Positions 1 through 4,507 of a stretch of 5,510 bases of DNA are shown one piece after another. Source of the DNA: an uncultured Lachnospiraceae bacterium. GTDB taxonomy: Bacteria > Bacillota_A > Clostridia > Lachnospirales > Lachnospiraceae. The first letter of the stretch is position 1. The number at the start of each line of letters is the position of its first letter. The position numbers were made by a program, and so were the translations under genes. The stretch lies in contig USJM01000129.1 in the NCBI GenBank assembly GCA_900555005.1, positions 1 through 5,510 of the forward strand, in the 5' to 3' direction. The notes beneath the pieces were generated by a model. The model had not been told where the DNA came from and made no database searches. It saw only the letters and a list, made by a program, of their open reading frames with translations.

Positions 1-185
1 CCGAAGAGCGCCAGGCATATGCACCACTCCAGCGGGCTGATTTTCAAGAACACGCCGAAGAAAATGACCAGTCCTGTGATGGTCAGATGGATCTTGATAT
101 TCCTCTCCTCCCGGATACAGGTTCCAATCCCCTGAAATGCATATCCGAAGCTCCTGGCCAGCGAGCTTCTGTTCACCTTCGACAT
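1..185 (-). CDS. dgkA: Diacylglycerol/undecaprenol kinase family protein (DgkA), N-terminal part, runs off the window
   Basis: Seen: translation from the ATG at 185-183 gives 61 codons, open to the window edge. It begins MSKVNRSSLARSFGYAFQGI and continues with a basic stretch (EERNIKIHL) and then a hydrophobic segment (about residues 36-50, TITGLVIFFGVFLKI) followed by SPLEW. Known: the order 'SF.YA..G......ERN..IH' plus a first membrane helix and 'L...EW' is the N-terminal signature of the small integral-membrane DgkA family (PF01219). In Gram-positives these proteins mostly phosphorylate undecaprenol for cell-wall lipid carrier recycling, with ATP as donor. The catalytic Glu/Asn helix would lie beyond the left edge, so activity cannot be judged. 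The start is supported by GGAGG at 192-196, six bases upstream. It begins 35 bases after the rpoD stop with no visible terminator between, so it is probably cotranscribed with rpoD. Undecaprenol versus diacylglycerol specificity is not decidable here. Confidence 0.85.
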   Translation of the reverse strand, partial: MSKVNRSSLARSFGYAFQGIGTCIREERNIKIHLTITGLVIFFGVFLKISPLEWCICLALF

Positions 186-191
186 TCTCAG

Positions 192-196
192 CCTCC
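192..196 (-). promoter_or_regulatory. Ribosome binding site of dgkA
   Basis: GGAGG on the minus strand, six bases before the ATG at 185-183. It decides the start of a gene that is cut by the window edge. A nearby ATG thirteen bases upstream (198-196) is out of frame and overlaps the ribosome binding site. Confidence 0.75.
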
Positions 197-220
197 ATCC
201 ACCCTTCTGCGTCCGGCAGC

Positions 221-1383
221 CTAGTCCAGATATTCCCGCATCGGACGGTTTTTCTGCTTCAGCTTTCTGAGCGCCTTTGCCTCAATCTGACGGATCCGCT
301 CTCTTGTAACATTCATCTTTTTTCCGACTTCCTCAAGCGTGCAGGGATGATCCCCCTTGAGTCCGTACCGGTATTCCAGCACCTCCTGCTCGCGGGGTGA
401 CAGCTCCGCCAGAATCTTCCGGATCTGTTCATTCATCATCGACTGGGCGGCTTCATCCGCCGGTACAGGGGTGGAATCATCCCTGATGAAATCCCCCAGG
501 CTGGAATCGTCCTCGTCGCCGACCGGCGACTCCATGGAGACCGGCTCACGCGAAATTTTCTGGATCTCGCGCACCCTGTCCGGTGTCATATGGATCTCCT
601 CCGCGATTTCGTCTGTCGTCGGATCTCTCCCCAGTTTCTGGACCAGTTCCCTGGATGCACGGTTCACCTTATGATGTTTTCCACCATATGCACCGGAATC
701 CGGATGGTTCTTCCCTGATCCGCGATGGCTCTTGAAATCGACTGTCTGATCCACCAGGTCGCATAGGTGGAGAACCGGAAGCCCTTGCGATAATCGTACT
801 TCTCAACTGCCCGGATCAGTCCCAGATTGCCCTCCTGGATCAGATCCATGAGAGACATCCCGTGTCCGGTATAGAGCTTAGCAATCGAAACAACAAGCCT
901 CAGGTTTGCTTCCTCAAGTTCCCTTTTTGCGGACTCATCTCCCTGCTCTACCCTTTTGGCAAGTTCTGTCTCCTGGTCCGGGCTCAGGAGCGGAACCTTC
1001 CCGATTTCCTTCAGATACATGTGAATCGGGTCGGACACGCCGGAGCCCGAAGCCTCCGGAGAAACGTCGGGATCTCCTTCCGCCCCGTCTGAAGGAAACT
1101 CATCTTCACCATCTGCATCCACCGTCCCGTCTTCATCATCAAACGAATCGATTTCGTCTGTCGTCGGAAGAAGGACGTCAACTCCTTTTCCGGACAGATA
1201 TTCCACGACGGCTGATAGTTCCACTTCAGACGGCTTGAGATCTGAGAAAAAATTCTGTACCTCCGTATACTCCAGCGCGTCATCTTCATTCTTTGCTGCG
1301 GAGATCAGCTCCTTTGCTCTTTTGCGAAGAGTCTCCTTCCTCTTTTCAACAGACGGGTCTTTCTGTTTTCTGACTTCCCCCAT
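221..1383 (-). CDS. rpoD: RNA polymerase primary sigma factor RpoD/SigA, interrupted by a single-base frameshift near 671
   Basis: Role: the sigma-70 housekeeping subunit that directs RNA polymerase to -35/-10 promoters. Seen: restoring one base gives 387 residues. These comprise a basic, helical N-terminal region (1-70, region 1.1-like), a very acidic linker (74-110), region 1.2 ([17 protein letters not shown], 117-133), region 2 with [17 protein letters not shown] and the -10 recognition and melting segment [11 protein letters not shown] (204-214), and region 3 ([10 protein letters not shown], about 228 onwards). Region 4 at the C-terminus carries the -35 helix-turn-helix [20 protein letters not shown] and ends in EYLD. 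Bacillus SigA is of similar length (about 370). Frame 1 ends at a TGA at 664-666 just after HMVENI. The other frame carries KVNRASREL onward, and the family consensus HMVETINK requires one more base in ATC-AT-AAG. The start is the ATG at 1383, with AGGAG nine bases upstream. The GTG at 1401 lies before that site. dnaG, the usual upstream partner in Firmicutes, is absent here. Confidence 0.93.
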
Positions 1384-1392
1384 ACCTGATTT

Positions 1393-1397
1393 CTCCT
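1393..1397 (-). promoter_or_regulatory. Ribosome binding site of rpoD
   Basis: AGGAG on the minus strand, nine bases before the ATG at 1383-1381. It chooses this ATG over the in-frame GTG at 1401-1399, which lies upstream of the site. Confidence 0.7.
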
Positions 1398-1476
1398 GCA
1401 CTGTGTCTATATGACATCCGGTTTGAGATACGCCTCTCTCATATAATTCACAAGAACATGTTTCAATATGCTTCCA

Positions 1477-1505
1477 ATCTTATCAGATATGCACAATCAG
1501 TTCAA
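1477..1505 (-). promoter_or_regulatory. Candidate sigma-70 promoter of rpoD
   Basis: On the minus strand, TTGAAC (1505-1500) and TAAGAT (1482-1477) are separated by 17 bases, about 95 bases before the rpoD ATG. Each box has four or five of six consensus bases. A second, weaker pair lies downstream: TTGAAA at 1466-1461 with TATGAG at 1443-1438 (17 bases) or TATATG at 1445-1440 (15 bases). The 154-base gap between the Rrf2 gene and rpoD is AT-rich compared with the genes and shows no convincing terminator hairpin, so some read-through from upstream is possible. Confidence 0.5.
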
Positions 1506-1537
1506 TATATTTTCTCCGTCTGTGCGCCTGGGTCTTC

Positions 1538-1972
1538 TCAGATATAGTACATGTCGTCCGCATTGACATGATGCTCACTGTAATAGGCAATCAGGTCTGC
1601 CAGGGTCTCCTCTTCCAGAATATTGTCAAATGCCTCATTCAGTCTTTCAATCACACAGACCTGAACCGTCTGCGCAATCCCGTCATCCAGCGACTTCTCC
1701 GGCTCGATGTGGTACGCGCCGTCAAGCGCATGTAATATCTCCGCAACTGTAATTTCAGATGGATCCTTTGCAAGATAATATCCGCCCTGCGATCCCTTGA
1801 CGCTCTGGATGATCCCGGCTCTTCTGAGGCTTGCGAATATCTGTTCCAGATACTGTGAGGAAATCCGGTTTCTCTCAGCGATGCTGGAAAGCGATATCCT
1901 TCCATTCTCAGAATTCATGCCCAGGTCGATCAGTGCCCTGAGTCCGTATCTGCTTTTCCTGGATAAAATCAC
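1538..1972 (-). CDS. cymR: Rrf2-family transcriptional regulator, CymR-like repressor of cysteine metabolism
   Basis: Seen: 144 residues from a GTG start. The N-terminus MILSRKSRYGLRALIDLG is the Rrf2 family hallmark. A winged helix-turn-helix follows (about 27-50, SLSSIAERNRISSQYLEQIF) with wing SVKGSQGGYYLA (57-68), then a dimerisation helix and a C-terminus ending in MYYI. Only one cysteine is present (C106), so the three-Cys cluster-binding set of IscR is missing. This argues against an Fe-S sensor of the IscR type. Known: CymR of Bacillus and Staphylococcus is a cluster-free Rrf2 repressor of cysteine uptake and synthesis genes that binds DNA in complex with CysK. Inference: CymR function is supported by the missing cysteines, the cysK gene directly upstream and the Ile-ending tail. 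The GTG is chosen because GAGGG lies seven bases upstream. A TTG eight codons earlier lacks such a site and adds residues unlike the family. cymR versus another Rrf2 paralogue is not proven. Confidence 0.85.
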   Translation of the reverse strand: MILSRKSRYGLRALIDLGMNSENGRISLSSIAERNRISSQYLEQIFASLRRAGIIQSVKGSQGGYYLAKDPSEITVAEILHALDGAYHIEPEKSLDDGIAQTVQVCVIERLNEAFDNILEEETLADLIAYYSEHHVNADDMYYI

Positions 1973-1979
1973 GTTTCTG

Positions 1980-1984
1980 CCCTC
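1980..1984 (-). promoter_or_regulatory. Ribosome binding site deciding a GTG start for the Rrf2 gene
   Basis: GAGGG on the minus strand, seven bases before the GTG at 1972-1970. It places the start at the family-typical MILSRKSRYG and not at the TTG at 1996-1994. Confidence 0.65.
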
Positions 1985-1989
1985 ATAGT

Positions 1990-2034
1990 CAAACAAAAGT
2001 CCCTGCTCATAGTATACGCCATGATCAGGGACTT
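1990..2034 (-). terminator. Intrinsic terminator after cysK (long inverted repeat)
   Basis: Two 14-base arms, 1997-2010 and 2021-2034, are complementary except for one mismatch, around a 10-base loop. On the minus strand the 3' arm ends in CAGGGACTT and runs into a T-rich tract (TTTTGTTT, 1998-1991). The orientation fits termination of cysK transcripts, 31 bases after the cysK stop. The T-tract is broken by a G, so termination may be partial and allow read-through into the Rrf2 gene. The same repeat could also serve as a protein-binding palindrome. Confidence 0.7.
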
Positions 2035-2039
2035 ATAAA
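2011..2039 (-). promoter_or_regulatory. Candidate promoter of the Rrf2 regulator gene, embedded in the terminator
   Basis: On the minus strand, TTTATA (2039-2034; four of six -35 bases) and TATACT (2016-2011; five of six -10 bases) are 17 bases apart. The -10 box is in the loop of the cysK terminator. A transcript starting about seven bases downstream would contain only the 3' arm of the hairpin and would reach the GAGGG site soon after. Confidence 0.4.
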
Positions 2040-2064
2040 CAACGATTATCAGATTACTTATCAA

Positions 2065-2996
2065 TCACTGCTGAAAGAGCGGAGTTGAATAATAGCGGTC
2101 TCCGGAATCCGGAAGAAGTGCTACGATCGTCTTGCCCTTGTTCTCCGGGCGCTGCGCAATCCTGATGGCTGCATCCAGTGCTGCGCCGGAAGAAATGCCG
2201 ACCAGGACGCCTTCCTTTCTTGCGACAAGCTTGCTGCGCTCAAATGCCGCGTCATTCTCGACTGTCAGAATTTCGTCATAGATCTTCGTGTTCAGCGTAT
2301 CCGGTACAAAACCAGCTCCGATTCCCTGGATTTTGTGCGGTCCGCCCTTTCCCTGAGAAAGGACCGGGGAACCTGCCGGCTCCACAGCGATCACCTTGAC
2401 GTCAGGATTCTGGCTCTTGAGATACTCGCCGACACCTGTCAGGGTTCCGCCTGTTCCGATTCCCGCCACAAAGAAGTCAACCTTTCCATCCGTGTCATTC
2501 CAGATCTCCGGGCCAGTTGTTGCTCTGTGCGCAGCCGGGTTTGCCGGGTTTGTGAACTGCCCCGGGATGTAGCTTCCCGGAATCTCCTTTGCCAGCTCAT
2601 CCGCCTTCGCAATGGCACCCTTCATTCCTTTTGAGCCTTCTGTCAGGACAATTTCTGCGCCATATGCCTTCAGAATATTTCTTCTCTCAACACTCATCGT
2701 CTCTGGCATGGTAAGGATGATTCTGTATCCCTTTGCCGCTGCGATCGAAGCCAGTCCGATTCCGGTATTGCCTGAGGTCGGCTCGATGATGACAGAGCCC
2801 TTCTTCAACAGTCCCTTCTTCTCAGCATCCTCAATCATCGCCTTTGCAATACGATCCTTGACTGAGCCAGCCGGGTTAAAATATTCAAGCTTCGCCAGAA
2901 TCTTTGCCTCAAGGCCAAGTTCTTCTCGATATTGACAAACTCCACAAGCGGTGTGTTCCCGATCAGTTCCAGTGTTCCCTGATAAACCTTTCCCAT
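2065..2996 (-). CDS. cysK: Cysteine synthase A (O-acetylserine sulfhydrylase), interrupted by a single-base frameshift near 2922
   Basis: Role: a cytosolic PLP enzyme making L-cysteine from O-acetylserine and sulfide. Seen: with one base restored it has 310 residues, the normal family length. Motifs in order are [11 protein letters not shown] (10-20), [11 protein letters not shown] with the PLP-binding lysine K47 (41-51), the substrate loop TSGNTG (74-79), [11 protein letters not shown] (147-157), the phosphate-binding GTGGT (181-185), GISSGAA (267-273) and [11 protein letters not shown] near the C-terminus. The first 25 codons (to NIEK) are in one frame. From [14 protein letters not shown] onward the reading is in another frame. 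Adding one base (a G in GAG-AAG-GAA-CTT, 2919-2925) joins them as NIEKELGLEAK. The ATG at 2996 has GGAGG eight bases upstream. The enzyme is set in a sulfur cluster between a rhodanese-TtcA gene and a CymR-like regulator, and CymR uses CysK as corepressor in Bacillus. As written, the sequence would give a truncated peptide. Confidence 0.93.
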
Positions 2997-3004
2997 CTCT
3001 GATA

Positions 3005-3009
3005 CCTCC
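3005..3009 (-). promoter_or_regulatory. Ribosome binding site of cysK
   Basis: GGAGG on the minus strand, eight bases before the ATG at 2996-2994. It supports the true start in the frame upstream of the frameshift. The ATG at 2838, which opens the longer downstream frame, is only an internal methionine (residue 54). Confidence 0.8.
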
Positions 3010-3060
3010 ATATTTGCTGCAAGTCTATGTTATCTGCTGATTTTCTGTTTCATTGACCGC

Positions 3061-3090
3061 ATTATATATTGGATAATATATATATGTCAA
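3061..3090 (-). promoter_or_regulatory. Near-consensus sigma-70 promoter of cysK with an AT-rich palindrome
   Basis: On the minus strand, a perfect TTGACA (3090-3085) and a perfect TATAAT (3066-3061) are separated by 18 bases, about 65 bases before the cysK ATG. Within it lies an inverted repeat with 8-base arms TATATATT / AATATATA (3063-3070 and 3075-3082) around GGAT, covering the spacer and part of the -10 box. A promoter this strong normally needs control. The palindrome is a good position for a repressor dimer such as the neighbouring Rrf2 protein, but the binding partner is inference. The -35 box begins only seven bases after the ttcA stop codon. Confidence 0.8.
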
Positions 3091-3097
3091 GTATGTT

Positions 3098-4276
3098 TTA
3101 TTGATTTTGTCGGAATTCCTCCAGAAAAGAATGTCTGACGCCATTTCTGTCCTTGTAGCCAATCACTGCATTCAGGCTGACATTCTCAACGCTTCTGAAA
3201 AGATTCGCCTCGATCACAGGATCCTGCCGGGCCAGGTCTGCAATCAGCTGTTTGACATCATCCCGCTTGGATCCGCGCGCGCCGCCGCAGCTCAGGCAGT
3301 TTTCCGTGAAGCGGCAGGCACACTGAATGAAGTTCAGTTCATTTGCATCCCTCCAGGCTTTGATATCCTTTTCTCTGATCAGATAAAGCGGACGAATCAG
3401 CTCCATTCCTTCGAAATGCTGACTTTTCAGCCTTGGCATCATCGTCTCGACTTTTCCGGCGTACAGCATACCCATCAGGATTGTCTCAATGACGTCATCG
3501 TAATGATGTCCAAGCGCAATCTTGTTGCAGCCAAGCTCCTTTGCATGGCTGTAGAGGTATCCGCGTCTCATTCTCGCGCAGAGATAACAAGGGTTCCGGT
3601 CAATCTCCGCGACGGTATCGAAAATCTCCGTATTGAAAACGGTCAGATCAACGCCCAGTATTTTTGCATTGTCTTTAATAATCTGCCAGTTATCTTCATT
3701 GTAGCCAGGATTCATGCACAGAAACACCAGGTCGAACCGGACAGGCCCATGCCTCTGCAGTTCCTGGAGCAGCTTTGCCATCAGGAAGGAATCCTTCCCC
3801 CCGGATATACAGCAGGCAATCCGGTCTCCTTCCTGTATCAGCTGGTAGTCTTTGACAGCCTTTGTAAAGGGCGACCACACCGTTTTTCTGAATCTCTTGA
3901 TGATGCTTCTTTCGATTGCGGCCGTCTTCTCCGAGCGCTTCTCGGCCTGATCCTCCTCCATGAACCGCTGAAGGCTCAGTCGAAGATAAGCTCTCCAGCC
4001 GCCATCCAGGTTTGCCGCATCGATGCCATGATCCTGAAGCAGACTGACAATATCTCTGCTGTGGTCACCCGTATGGCACATAACCAGATAGCTCTTTTCC
4101 CTCTCAAGTCTCGATATACTGCCCTCCGGATCCGATTCAAACTGCCTCTGCGGAATCGAGACCGCTCCCGGATAGCTGCTCCGAAGAAACTCCTCCTCGC
4201 TCCGCACGTCCAGCATCACCCATTTCCCGCCCGGGGTGATCAGCTTCTCTGCCTGTTCGATTGTGAATGACTTCAT
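3098..4276 (-). CDS. Rhodanese-TtcA fusion: PP-loop tRNA 2-thiolation family protein with N-terminal rhodanese domain
   Basis: Seen: 392 residues. Residues 1-100 form a rhodanese domain (LDVRSEEEF at 22-30, GAVSIP at 37-42, active-site loop CHTGDHS with C67, and LDGGWRAY at 90-97). A charged linker follows. From about 125 it is an adenylating PP-loop ATPase with SGGKDS (158-163), the CxxC motif CYLCARMRRG (C230, C233), ALGHHYDDVIET (254-265), a conserved IRPL (294-297) and a cysteine cluster C319, C321, C327, C330. Known: TtcA uses ATP and a three-cysteine Fe-S cluster to thiolate cytidine 32 of some tRNAs. The CxxC pair plus a downstream Cys are the ligands. Inference: the rhodanese domain supplies persulfide sulfur in cis, as the C-terminal rhodanese domain does in ThiI. 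Substrate is unproven. The start at the ATG 4276 is where the rhodanese fold begins. A weak AGGA lies three bases away and GAAGGG thirteen bases away. It lies downstream of the lipoprotein terminator and directly upstream of cysK. Confidence 0.85.
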   Translation of the reverse strand: MKSFTIEQAEKLITPGGKWVMLDVRSEEEFLRSSYPGAVSIPQRQFESDPEGSISRLEREKSYLVMCHTGDHSRDIVSLLQDHGIDAANLDGGWRAYLRLSLQRFMEEDQAEKRSEKTAAIERSIIKRFRKTVWSPFTKAVKDYQLIQEGDRIACCISGGKDSFLMAKLLQELQRHGPVRFDLVFLCMNPGYNEDNWQIIKDNAKILGVDLTVFNTEIFDTVAEIDRNPCYLCARMRRGYLYSHAKELGCNKIALGHHYDDVIETILMGMLYAGKVETMMPRLKSQHFEGMELIRPLYLIREKDIKAWRDANELNFIQCACRFTENCLSCGGARGSKRDDVKQLIADLARQDPVIEANLFRSVENVSLNAVIGYKDRNGVRHSFLEEFRQNQ

Positions 4277-4380
4277 ATTTCCTGCTCTGCCCTTCTTTTC
4301 TTTTATCTGTCTACCCTGCTCAGCCTTCTGATTATTTGTACTTTCTGTGCTTCGCCGCCGAGCCAAAGTAAGCTCCATGA

Positions 4381-4419
4381 ATAAAAATCAGGCGGAGAAC
4401 CTCTTTGTCCCCGCCTGAT
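4381..4419 (-). terminator. Intrinsic terminator after the lipoprotein gene
   Basis: A perfect 9-base stem, ATCAGGCGG with CCGCCTGAT (4411-4419 and 4387-4395), surrounds a 15-base loop. On the minus strand it is followed by TTTTTATT. It lies about 90 bases after the stop of the upstream gene and ends the upstream unit before the ttcA-like gene. Any ttcA promoter must lie in the following 100 bases, where I see no convincing -35/-10 pair. Confidence 0.85.
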
Positions 4420-4507
4420 GTATACTGCCCTCAGCCCTGAATACACCATATCCCCGGCTGGATGATCCCCTCGGCATATCGGCTCCTGTCTGATCTCAGG
4501 CTCCGCT

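Noticed and set aside
664..754. Programmed ribosomal frameshifting in rpoD
   Set aside because: There is no X-XXY-YYZ heptamer in the overlap and no clear downstream structure. A missing base explains the family alignment exactly.
862..1289. Short open frames on both strands within the first half of rpoD
   Set aside because: They are shadows of the rpoD coding frame, with no family resemblance or ribosome binding sites.
1538..1972. IscR-type Fe-S sensing regulator
   Set aside because: Only one cysteine is present, the three-Cys ligand set is missing, and no iscS/nifU genes adjoin.
1973..1996. TTG start for the Rrf2 regulator
   Set aside because: It adds eight residues unlike the family, whereas the GTG at 1972 has GAGGG at good spacing and gives the standard N-terminus.
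2997..3060. T-box or other cysteine riboswitch in the cysK leader
   Set aside because: The leader is only about 65 bases, has no T-box consensus and no terminator/antiterminator pair.
3101..4270. A 389-codon open frame on the plus strand opposite the rhodanese-TtcA gene
   Set aside because: It is phase-aligned with the real gene, so it stays open only because the sense gene avoids TTA, CTA and TCA codons. The product resembles no family, and the minus-strand protein has clear motifs throughout.
4277..4378. N-terminal extension of the rhodanese-TtcA protein from an ATG at 4378
   Set aside because: That ATG directly follows the T-tract of the upstream terminator and has no ribosome binding site. 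The extra 34 residues are polar low-complexity sequence before the start of the rhodanese fold.
4420..4507. Possible small gene or RNA between the lipoprotein stop and its terminator
   Set aside because: No start codon with a ribosome binding site and no strong structure apart from the terminator. It is best read as the 3' untranslated region.
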